Assembly (NCBI GenBank): GCA_005223375.1
Contig: RXOD01005111.1
Location: 1-15,824 of the forward strand
Direction: 5' to 3'
DNA from: Amoebophrya sp. AT5.2
Lineage: Eukaryota > Sar > Dinophyceae > Syndiniales > Amoebophryaceae
DNA length: 15,824 nt
The position numbers were made by a program, and so were the translations under genes. Every line of letters starts with the position of its first letter. Positions within the stretch are counted from its first letter, which is position 1. Shown here in pieces: positions 8,061-15,824 of the stretch. The notes beneath the pieces are model-generated. The model saw only the letters and a list, made by a program, of their open reading frames with translations, searched no databases and was not told the DNA's origin.

Positions 8061-9595
8061 ATGGAGGAGCGCGGGTCTGCGTCCGACGCCAAGAAGCCGC
8101 GGACGACGGCCGCCCCTGATGGCGGGGAGACGGACGACGGCGGGTGCTGCGCCGCGACGTACGAGAAGTACTTCGTGAAGGACGAGGTGTACATCGACGT
8201 GACAGCGCTGTACCCCCCCGAGTACTGGGATGCGCTGCGGCGCGGGGACAGCTTCGACCCGAACGCGTTCGATGACGTCGACCGGCTGCAGGAGAAGTAC
8301 GCCCGCAACAAGAACCCGAACGGGCAGGCGGCGGCGGGGATCACGAAGCCCTTCAAACTGCAGACGGAGGAGGCCACGGAGAACCTGAACTTTCTCACCA
8401 CGGCGCAGCGGCACCTGAAAGACAAGTTCTCGAGCGAAGAAGAAGTGTTCGAAACCATGGTGCACATGGCCTCGGTCACGCAGGGATACATGCTGAAAGA
8501 CCGCTTCCCACAAACAAGCCTGTTCGCATGCTTCTCAGCCTTCGCGCCGCAACTCAGGTACAGGAGGCGAGGCTCACACGTTTTCCTATGGCATCCTCGA
8601 GACTCTGCGGCGTCGCACTCAGCGATGCTTGCAGAGCTGTAGACTTTTTCATGTCCTATACATAGGTGCCCTTGCTGTTGCTTTGAGGAACTTCACGGAA
8701 GAAGGAGAGCCGATGTCGATACAGCTTTCATCGCGAAAATGTAAATGATCGATGTCGAATTGCAAACGAAGCAAACCTTTAATTACAGGTATTTCGACGC
8801 CTCGCGGAAGAAGGACGAGTGGGTGCTGGATTGGTACATTGATAAGGATTATCGGGACGAGCTGCGCGCCACCCAGCAGTATTCCGTCAATGACGACCGG
8901 GGGACAGTTCCTTTCCGCATGATGAAGCGGGTCTGGAAGGGGCAAAGTGATTACCGGCACCAAATTCTCATTCTCTTCAACGAGTACGATCCGCGGACGG
9001 ACATGGCCAAAAACGATAGAGACACGAAGAAGCTGGTACTAAGTACATGAGAACACGTCTGCTGAAGCTCAAGCTGATGTCAGACTTTATAAACTAAAAC
9101 TAATGTCGACGGAGACGTTGGAGATCACGATGCGATGTGGCCTGGTCTATTCGGTGTGAGTGCCCTGGACATTGTGATGAAAATCAAGCCAAAGACCAGA
9201 AGTGCTGGACAGCGATGTCTCGGAGCGGAAGAATGATTTTCTCGAGCCATGGATTCGAATCTTTGACATAAAAACAACAGGAGATCACCTGCCAGGGGGA
9301 GCGCGACTGCGGGATTTGGTGCCGCATTCTGAAGATGTTTGTGCAGGTGGCTAAGCAGGAGCACGTGTCTTCGCTGAAGACGGCGAAGAACAAAAACGGG
9401 CAGCGAGGCGGAGGCGAATCGACGCAGGGACAGTCTCAGTGGGACGAGTCGGAAATGGGGTTTTTCGACGAGCACGGCAACTGGGTGGACGCCGAGACGG
9501 GCGTGGTAACCAAAGCGGAAGACATGGGCGGGCATTGTGGCGAAAACGGAGAGTGGATTGACGACGACGATGCGCGCGCGACAAGGAACACGTGA
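8061..9595 (+). CDS. PH-domain protein, three exons: join(8061..8557, 8789..9035, 9281..9595)
   Basis: Likely membrane- or protein-binding adaptor; no enzyme domain seen. The spliced product is 352 aa. Introns were placed from GT-AG sites plus alignment to the paralogue at 10441: CAG|GTACAG joins to TTACAG|GTATTT (phase 2, giving LRYFDAS), and CTG|GTACTA joins to ACAACAG|GAGATC (phase 0, giving KKLEITC). After splicing the PH fold runs about 141-270: QGYMLKD, RYFDASRKK, EWVLDWYID, RGTVPF, HQILILF and the closing helix with the invariant-type Trp (Trp261, in GIWCRILKMF). Upstream, VYIDVTAL (43-50) matches VWMDLTAL in the paralogue. The acidic tail has two related motifs, FDEHGNWVD (310-318) and CGENGEWID (334-342). 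Phosphoinositide binding is unproven. Splice junctions are strong because both restore the paralogue alignment without gaps. Confidence 0.8.
8558..8788 (+). other. Intron 1 of the first PH gene
   Basis: 231 nt, GT-AG, phase 2. CAGGTA is present at both boundaries (8555-8560 and 8786-8791), which fits ordinary splice consensus as well as a short duplication. The intron falls between the first and second PH strands; the paralogue has continuous coding sequence there. Confidence 0.75.
9036..9280 (+). other. Intron 2 of the first PH gene
   Basis: 245 nt, GT-AG, phase 0, between the last PH strand and the C-terminal helix. Reading through instead hits a TGA at 9048-9050. Splicing at CTG|GTACTA gives LEITCQGERDCGIW, equal in length to LELYAKDDKCARKW of the paralogue. 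Confidence 0.78.
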
Positions 9596-10440
9596 AGGAC
9601 CCACGGCGACTTTTAAGACATTACACGGAGCTGGTCGTGAAGGTTGGGAATGTATGAGCTACCTGTACCTTCCTCGGATGCTCGTATTAGTTTTAGTGTG
9701 GCGGCGGGCGGGGAAGTAGGAGAAGAGTGCTAAGTACGAGGTAGGTGTAGGTGATGGCGAACTACGTTTTTTCGTTTTTTCCGTGTCTTGTTACTCTTAT
9801 TGCATTTCGAGTTGTTGAGATACCGCAGTATTTTCGCAGCACCACTTTCGATCTGAAAAACGTGTTGTGACGCAATCGCGCAATTTTTGTAAAATCTGGA
9901 GGTATACCTATACTAGGTCTGATTACAAGTACTGTTACAACTGTTTCTTTGAGTTTCATATCCCACGAATTACTTTGACTTTTTTGTCTTCGCAAAATCG
10001 CGCTCGTGGCATCGGAACTCGCACACCGCAGACCGGAACTCAAGTTAAATTTTCGAAACGGACTTGGACTCTCATTGGAAATTCAATTATTGTCGGCTAG
10101 GCGTCCGAGTGCGCTGGTGAAAAAAAACGACGTGCGTTTTTAAGCGTAGGGTCCTCGTATTCAGTATCTGAGCGCGTCACGGTCACCCGAGGTCTTGCAA
10201 TTGCTTGTGGGTGGGCGTTACCTGCGTCAATCGTTGGCGAACGGGTGCAACTTGCGGGCAGGGACGGATCGGACTCTCTCGTGTCTTAATTCGCGTGGCG
10301 GGGCAGGCACAGGGTTTCACTTCGTGGTCTGTTGAAAGAAGAAGAACAGCTCCACCCAGTCTTTTTGTTTTTTACTTTACTGCTTGTAAGGACGAGCGGC
10401 CAGGATCAAGATACATCTTCTTGTTTCGATCAAGAGAAAG
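9596..10440. other. Spacer between the two PH genes
   Basis: About 0.85 kb, AT-richer than the genes. Overlapping short ORFs lack any domain. A pyrimidine-rich tract (CTTTTTGTTTTTTACTTTAC, from about 10361) followed by AG (GTAAG near 10390, GCCAG near 10402) lies roughly 40-80 nt before the next ATG and could be a cis or trans splice acceptor. No other signal seen. Confidence 0.5.
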
Positions 10441-12683
10441 ATGTCGGAAGGTTCTGGGACGTCCACTCCCATCGCGTACAACAATGCCAATGGCGCACAA
10501 AAGACCCGCCGGAGCAGTGGCACCTTGCAGATTCCCGCCGCGTTCACGGGTGGCTCATCCGCGCCCGTACCTCCGGCGTCGTCCGCAGCTGCTTCGGGTA
10601 CTCCGTTCGCGCCCTCGAAACCCCGAGTGAGCCGGCTCAACATACCGGAGTCTTTCACGGGCAGTAACACCAAAGCGGCACCCCCCGCCGTCGTTGTGGT
10701 TGCAAAGGCTGCATCATCGGATGGCTACGCGCCGGCCACGTCTTCAGCCAGCGAAACCGAAACGCCAGTAGCAAGTGAACGCCCACAGCGGCTGCAACCT
10801 GCAGGGGAAGGAAGGCAGAGCAAAACTTCCTCCCCCTACTACGAGAGCCGGAGGAGCCTGTCACCGACCGAGAAATCCGCCGTTTCGGTTGACCGGGAGG
10901 ATGCGCTGTTTCGCGAGGTGCCCGACTTCGGCGAGCACCTGTCGCACGAGAAGAAGGTGTCGCGCGTGTGTACAAGAACCATGCCCCGGGTTTCGGCGCG
11001 GGTGACGCAATCGCTGCGCAAGTCCTTCGCCGCACAGGTGACCGAGGTGCAGTACGCGGGAGCTCTAAGGGGTGGACCCATGCCGTCGACCGCGGAGCAG
11101 CGACACCGCCGTAGGCTACAGCGTGCCGGGCCACACCGCGCGGGTGCTTCCCCTTCGCAGGTGTTTGGCTTCGACGACGCGGTCGACGCCGCGGGGAAGA
11201 GCAAGGCGGAGAAGGACCAAAAAAACAGCACCGAGGCTCCACCCCGACGCGAGCCGCACATGCTTGAGGGCATCTGCCCGACGGCCTGTCTGGCCACGTG
11301 CGGTTGCATCGACCCGGCCGCGAAAAAGATGCCGAAGCGAATCTACCCTGACCTGGCGGGCGGCGAGTCCACGAAGGAGCCGGGGCCGGACGACGTGTGG
11401 ATGGACTTAACCGCGCTGCACCAGGCGCGGGACGTGGAGAAGGACGCGCTGGCGCATGAGCTGCGGGAAATTGCCGATACGCACCACGAGTTGCGGCGGC
11501 ACTACGGGCCGATGGATTCGCTGGAGGTATTGGAGGGGGGGGACGAGCACGCCAATCTGGCGGAGCGGGGCGCCCGCGCGCTCCGACGATGGGACATGGA
11601 AGACGGAACGCTGGACGATGGATGCAGTTCGATGATCTCGGCGGAGGCCATGATGGTCCTGGTGCAATTGGCGCACAGGACTCGGGGGTGGCTGAACAAG
11701 CAAAGTAAATACGTTCAGGGGGGCTTTTCGGACATCTTCCGGAACGAGCTCCCGCTGAAGCGGTATTTCACCATATCGCGGAAGAAGGAGGAGCTGGCCG
11801 ATGGCGGGCACGGGCCGGAGGGGTGGGTACTGGACTACTACGTGGATAAAGACGGAAGCAAGCGGCCGTCCGCGACTGACGGGAATGAAAGCGGCCATGA
11901 GAGCAACCGGTCGAGTCCTTCCAGTGCGGACCGCCGGAGCCCGATAGAACGGCAGACCTCATCGTCATCGAACGCCGATCAACGGGGAAAATACGTCACG
12001 AAGAGGACGGACGACCGAGGAACGCTGGCGTTCGCGAAAATGAAGGAAGTGAAGAGAGGTAGCAGAAGCGTTCCAGTGGGTTTGTTTGATAATTGTCTTC
12101 GTTGTGTCTAACGTTTTCCTCGGAGGTTATTTGCAAACAGGAGTTTCGTAAACGTACTTAAGTACAACCCCTCTTCCTCTACTGTCTTCTCCTCTGGCCC
12201 TTCACTTCTGCCTCGGTGACAGGTGTCCTGGACTATGCAAACCACTTGCTGATTGTGTACGAGGAGACCAAAGGCGGGCGGCTTTATGGGGAGCGAGTAA
12301 AACAAACCAGGCTGGAGCTATACGCGAAAGATGACAAGTGTGCCCGGAAGTGGCACAAGGCCTTCAAGATCTTCCGCAAGGCCGCTCTGATGGAAAAAGA
12401 AGCTCGGGACAGGGCGCTGGCGGCGGACCGAGCGCTGGGTGGCACGTCTGCGAAGGCGGCTGCAAAGAGAAAGAGCGCGGCAAAAGCGACAGCGAAGCAT
12501 GGACGAAGCCTAGGGAGCTTCATGGGCGATGTTGTGGACAGTTCCATGACCACGTTCGGCCAAGTGATGCAGGCGACGACAGGCTCAGTGGACCATGAAT
12601 CGCCCGGAGACGAATCGCCCGCTTCGGGAGGGGAGTCGCCCGCGCCCGCCCGCGCTACGGGCAGCAGAAAAGAAGAAAAGTAA
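10441..12683 (+). CDS. Large PH-domain protein, two exons: join(10441..12058, 12223..12683)
   Basis: Paralogue of the preceding gene; probable adaptor, no catalytic domain seen. The spliced product is 692 aa. The intron joins GAGAG|GTAGCA to GACAG|GTGTCC (phase 1), giving KRGVLDYANHLL, aligned with KGQSDYRHQIL of the paralogue. The PH fold spans about 415-592: RGWLNKQSK (Trp417), KRYFTISRKK, WVLDYYVDKDG, RGTLAFAKMK, NHLLIVYEE, RLELYAKDD and closing Trp583. It carries a ~55-residue Ser-rich loop insertion after VDKDG. The N-terminal 300 residues are disordered, with two copies of IPxxFTG (31-37, 68-74), then a Cys cluster C-x3-C-x3-C-x-C (CPTACLATCGC) and VWMDLTAL (319-326), shared with the paralogue. 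The C-terminus is an Ala/Lys-rich helix, then three ESP repeats. Well supported as a PH protein; ligand unknown. Confidence 0.82.
12059..12222 (+). other. Intron of the second PH gene
   Basis: 164 nt, GT-AG, phase 1, with a clear pyrimidine-rich 3' half. It contains a perfect 12-bp palindrome, GTACTTAAGTAC (12154-12165). It sits inside a PH strand region that is uninterrupted in the upstream paralogue. Reading through meets a TAA at 12109-12111. Confidence 0.8.
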
Positions 12684-13640
12684 CAAAAAAAATGTGTGCA
12701 GTAGTTCGTCTTTTAAGGAAGAGCACCGAGCTACTGATGGCCACACAGGCTATCAAAGAAATAGTTTTTGTCTGATGAATGCAGTTCAGGTGTATTCCCA
12801 TTCTTTTTATCTCCGTCTAATGTGCTTTTGTTCTCTACAGTGTGACGTCCGACAGATTCATTTCCAGTGTAGATTTCGCTTCGTGTCCGCCGCAGCTGTT
12901 CTACTACTGGAAGGCGTTCAACAAGAGATTTATCACGTCGGCCCTGTTGACGGTCGCAGCCGCAACATTTACCAGTATATTTTGGAAACTCATAGCACAC
13001 GTGGGCACAGGCATGATTGTGAACGACAACTGTACACTTCGTATTGGCGCCACCTTTGGTGGTATAACATGTTGCGCTTTCTCTTTGCCGTCTCACTCCA
13101 ACACGGTCGGCTCAAATTTTGATGGATTGTGCAAGAGTAAGAATAAGTAAGTAACCCAAAATCATTTATTCTGCGGAGAATGATCACCAAGGTCCGCGCC
13201 TCTCTCTTCGTAGCTTCCGTTGTTGGTCAGCTGATATAGATCACTCCGCGTGGTTGTGGTGCGATTGATGTTACGTTCGAAGCGTCGCTGTTCCGGTTAC
13301 AGTTAGTCCCACCAACGCTGTGTACGTCTCGATCACCACGAAGATCAGTTGCTGATTCGTCTTCCGCATTCTTAGAAGGATGAGACTAGCTCTGTGCCAT
13401 CCACGCCCGCGGTCCATGATGTGTTGGCTGCAACCCCGGAGGGAGAATCCCTTGAACAGAAAAGGAAACGCAAAGAATTCGACGTCCGTAGGATGAGAAG
13501 ACCTCAATAAGCTTTAGTTTTGAAAACGCCGATGCGCTTAGAAAGAGCTAGTTTTGTAGAAACAACACTGTAGTTCTCAACGCGAAATTACCAAAAATTA
13601 ATCAAAAAAACAAAAAAAAATCGCAGACGAAAAAGAAAAA
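12684..13640. other. Spacer before the second NYN gene, with an unconvincing ORF
   Basis: A 102-aa ORF (12842-13150) has one moderately hydrophobic stretch and no recognised domain; a second frame is open over the same 280 bp, so openness is weak evidence. A good acceptor (GTTCTCTACAG, ending 12840) and a possible donor (CAG|GTGTAT, 12790) could bound a 51-nt intron, perhaps in the 3' UTR of the upstream gene. The last 45 nt before the next ATG are strongly A-rich, with a CAG at 13624-13626. Confidence 0.45.
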
Positions 13641-15134
13641 ATGTCGCGCGGCCGCTCTCCTCGCGGCTGGGAGTGGGACGCCTCCGACGAGCGGTTATTT
13701 TTCGTGGAATTTCCGGACGACTACGTGCAGCGACTTCCTTGGGACCAGGAGCACGAAGACAAGCTATATTCAAGCGACCGCAGGCATGTCTTGAAGCTGT
13801 TGCGTGATCGCTGGGATCTCGAAGTGTTGTTTCACGAGAACGAACCAGGGCGACAATACGACTTCAAAGTAGTGCTCCGAGATCTTCCGGGAAGCAGAGG
13901 AAAAGCAGAGAGCCGCCAGAAGTTCTCAGTCACAGTAGGGGGGAGGTGGTTCCGCGGAAGGTGGGAGCCGAAGACGCGCGTTCAGGTCATTCATCAACCG
14001 CAGCTGCATCAATGGGGCAGCAGAAGAAGTTCTGAATCGGAATATCGCGACGCGCCGATCGACTGGGCGGAACAGGATAGTACCTGTGACGCCACGAGTT
14101 CGGGCAGCTCGCAAGAAGGAGCTGCAGCAGCCCGAAGCCGAGTCGACGCAACGGACCGAGAGCCGATCAAACATGTGCATCCGCCATTCGCCATTAGCTC
14201 CGCGGAGCGGGTGCGGGATCAGAGGGGTGGGTCCGAGTCCGACGAAGCTGGAGAATGTCCGAGTCCGACGTATTGGGCGTTATTCGACTCCGAGTACCGC
14301 GTCCGGCAAAACAATGACACGACCGCCGATGCAGCAGAAATCATACACAACGAAGCAAGAGCCGGCTCCCCAAAGCTCGTTGGCGCTGTCTTCATCGATC
14401 TTGCCAACGTGGTTCATGATAACGGGCGTCAGAACTTCGATTTGGAACTGCTAGAGGCCGTCATCTGCAAGCTGTGCGAGAAGCGCGAGAATGACGCGTC
14501 CGCCGCTGCCGCATGGGCACGAAGCCATCCTTTCGAGCTGCATGTCATCGGCTGGCGCGACAAGATCCGCCGGGTGAAGCGACAAGATCGACAAGGTCTT
14601 TTCCGTGGCGACTGGGAGAGGTGGGGACTGAATAGGAATTGCGCATTCTTTTTCGTGGAGGTGCCCTCGGCGCGGGGGGGCAGAGAGCAGAGCGGAGTGC
14701 GCGTTGACGAGCAGGTGTTCAAGTGCGCGTTGGAATGGATGATGGTGCCTCCCTCCTGTTCTTCCTCATCGCAGCAAGCGCCGGCACCTTCTGGCTGTCG
14801 GGGCACCTTCTGGATTCTAACGAACGACCACATGCGCGATTTATTTCGCGTACCAGACGAAGACTTTGTCATCCCTGGGATGACAAAGGCCAAGAGCAAG
14901 TCTCGTGCAGAGTACGTGTATGCGGAAGTGTGCCGGAGTGGGTGGGAGAAGCCGTCGAGCGCGGACCTGGAAGTGATCTTTGAGCTTTCGCGGATGGAAT
15001 TTGGACCTCGAAGCGGGAGTGGGAGAAGTGAATCTCGCGTGGAGCTCTTGCCAAGCACGTCGTGGCGAGAGACGAACCCGCGGAGTAAGTTTTTGACCTT
15101 GGGTTTTCCTGCCGTCCCGGCGGGACGCCAGTAG
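13641..15134 (+). CDS. Second Regnase-like NYN ribonuclease, paralogue of the gene at 3857; 3' end uncertain
   Basis: Probable endoribonuclease. 497 aa as read. The NYN domain occupies about 249-475: AVFIDLANVV (Asp253, Asn256), RVDEQVF (Asp356, Glu357), FWILTNDHMRDLF (Asn395, Asp396, Asp400), then SRAEYVYAEV, SSADLEVIFELSRMEF and RVELLPS. Each block matches its counterpart in the gene at 3857 in the same order. The N-terminal 115 residues are charged and Trp/Arg-rich (FFVEFPDDYVQRLPW, GGRWFRGRWEP) and are not recognised; the 3857 gene has nothing like them. Residues 120-245 are Ser/Glu-rich linker. No CCCH finger is seen. A textbook donor, GTAAGT, lies at 15085, where alignment to the paralogue ends; the 16 residues after it look non-coding, so the real protein may continue in an exon beyond the window. 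Catalytic competence is likely but not shown. Confidence 0.78.
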   Translation: MSRGRSPRGWEWDASDERLFFVEFPDDYVQRLPWDQEHEDKLYSSDRRHVLKLLRDRWDLEVLFHENEPGRQYDFKVVLRDLPGSRGKAESRQKFSVTVGGRWFRGRWEPKTRVQVIHQPQLHQWGSRRSSESEYRDAPIDWAEQDSTCDATSSGSSQEGAAAARSRVDATDREPIKHVHPPFAISSAERVRDQRGGSESDEAGECPSPTYWALFDSEYRVRQNNDTTADAAEIIHNEARAGSPKLVGAVFIDLANVVHDNGRQNFDLELLEAVICKLCEKRENDASAAAAWARSHPFELHVIGWRDKIRRVKRQDRQGLFRGDWERWGLNRNCAFFFVEVPSARGGREQSGVRVDEQVFKCALEWMMVPPSCSSSSQQAPAPSGCRGTFWILTNDHMRDLFRVPDEDFVIPGMTKAKSKSRAEYVYAEVCRSGWEKPSSADLEVIFELSRMEFGPRSGSGRSESRVELLPSTSWRETNPRSKFLTLGFPAVPAGRQ

Positions 15135-15157
15135 GACTAGGAGGAACCTCTGAAAGA

Positions 15158-15227
15158 CGGAGACGTGTCACGAGATCTGCTGGGGGAATGGCCGGCGCTG
15201 AGTTGTTAGCCGGTCGACATGTCTCCG
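15158..15227. repeat. Nested inverted repeat after the second NYN gene
   Basis: CGGAGACGTGTC (15158-15169) and GACATGTCTCCG (15216-15227) are complementary except for one G-T pair. Inside lies a second stem, CCGGC with GCCGG (near 15192 and 15209). Immediately downstream GTCCTC and GAGGAC form a further 6-bp hairpin (about 15230-15248). It could be a structured 3' UTR or the edge of a mobile element. Confidence 0.55.
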
Positions 15228-15289
15228 TGGTCCTCATTCCAGGAGGACACAGGTGCGCAGCGGCTTACTCGACCTGTTCAAATTGGTGA

Positions 15290-15685
15290 CTGAGGCACGT
15301 TTGCGTTTCTCGACGGAGACTAGCAGTCCAGTGCCATATTCGGCGAAGGGACGGGCGATTGGATGCGGGCAGCTTCACGCATTAAAGCAGTAAAAAGCAC
15401 TGTTGAATTCGGCCCCGCCACAGGGGCTGACCAACGAACCATCGCAACGTGACGCGTTGCATTTCTCAAAAGAGACTGGCAGGGCTCCAAGGGGCGGGCG
15501 ATCGGATGCGGGCGGCGTACCGCATTAAAGCAAACGAACCATCGCAGCGTGGCGCGTTGCATTTCTCAAAAGAGACTGGCAGGGCTCCAGCACTATATTC
15601 GGCGAAGGGACGGGCAATCGGATGCGGGCAGCGTACCGCATTAAAGCAGTAAGCAGTACTGTTGAATTCGGCCCCGCCACAGGGG
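15290..15685. repeat. Tandem repeat array, three units of ~100-155 bp
   Basis: Each unit has a Y part (57 bp, clearest at 15433-15489 and 15533-15589, exactly 100 bp apart) and an X part of ~98 bp (15328-15426 and 15588-15685, 260 bp apart). The middle unit has an X part shortened by two deletions (15490-15532). A diverged Y part precedes the first X (about 15290-15327). Full-length X parts contain ATTCGGCGAAGGGACGGGC and end in GAATTCGGCCCCGCCACAGG. I do not recognise the family. It reads like a satellite or a fragment of a non-coding mobile element. Confidence 0.8.
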
Positions 15686-15712
15686 ACAACGGAGACCGGG
15701 GTAGCACATCAA

Positions 15713-15824
15713 CAGCCCATCGGAGTAACAGCCCGCTCGGAGTATCGGGCTGAACCATCTATAGAGAACCCAACTGTGGGACCTCTCTACCCCCCCTCGA
15801 TGTCGCCCAGCCCACTCGGAGTAT
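15713..15824. repeat. Short 15-17-bp repeats and hairpins at the right edge
   Basis: CAGCCC(A/G)(T/C)CGGAGTA occurs in variant form at 15713-15727, 15729-15745 and 15808-15824, the last running to the window edge. The middle copy starts a hairpin (CAGCCCG 15729-15735 with CGGGCTG 15746-15752). TAGAGA (15762-15767) pairs with TCTCTA (15784-15789), with CCCA/TGGG nested inside. The array probably continues past the window. Confidence 0.65.

Noticed and set aside
8555..8791. Introner-like target-site duplication (CAGGTA at both intron ends)
   Set aside because: AG|GT at both boundaries is expected from splice consensus. The other two introns lack matching repeats and no terminal inverted repeats were seen.
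9241..9270. tRNA-like B box (GATTCGAATCT) in intron 2 of the first PH gene
   Set aside because: The flanking bases do not form a T-arm and no acceptor stem or A box is present.
15168..15205. Decayed CCCH finger exon (a frame reading EICW, as in the finger of the 3857 gene)
   Set aside because: Only four residues match, no further Cys or His follow, and a stop comes soon after.
15290..15824. CRISPR array or transposase gene
   Set aside because: Repeats are long and adjacent without unique spacers, and no ORF in the region shows transposase or integrase motifs.

Overview
The window looks like nuclear DNA of a unicellular eukaryote. All six supported genes lie on the + strand, separated by about 0.85-1.2 kb of lower-GC spacer. 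Two genes carry GT-AG introns inside a recognisable domain. The proteins are GC-rich in coding and full of Ser/Ala/Gly/Gln low-complexity tracts, and TGA, TAA and TAG are each used twice as stops, which fits the standard code. Head-to-tail arrays of this kind are typical of dinoflagellates and their relatives (Amoebophrya or Symbiodiniaceae type). That assignment is an inference: no spliced-leader gene or other diagnostic marker was found.

Layout. (1) Window start to 2641: 3' part of a Cid1-like nucleotidyltransferase (non-canonical poly(A)/poly(U) polymerase), cut by the window edge. (2) 3857-5452: a Regnase/Zc3h12a-type NYN ribonuclease with a coiled coil and a C-terminal CCCH finger. (3) 6368-7033: a small Cys-rich protein with a cleavable-looking N-terminus and distant resemblance to DUF2237. 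(4) 8061-9595: a three-exon PH-domain protein. (5) 10441-12683: a larger two-exon PH-domain paralogue of gene 4. (6) 13641-15134: a second NYN ribonuclease, paralogous to gene 2, with a different N-terminal region and a possibly unfinished 3' end. (7) About 15135-15824: repeat-rich, hairpin-rich DNA without a convincing gene.

Two gene families are duplicated locally (NYN and PH). Three of the six genes belong to RNA-tailing or RNA-cleavage families: one Cid1-like transferase and two Regnase-like nucleases. In characterised eukaryotes, 3' tailing and NYN/PIN endonucleases both act in mRNA turnover. Whether clustering here reflects joint function or only local duplication cannot be decided from sequence. 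The PH pair shares a second, unnamed conserved block upstream of the PH fold, and the two copies have introns at entirely different positions. The spacers hold several clean hairpins, including tandem hairpins just after the first stop codon and a perfect 13-bp stem, plus a ~150-bp tandem repeat array at the right edge.
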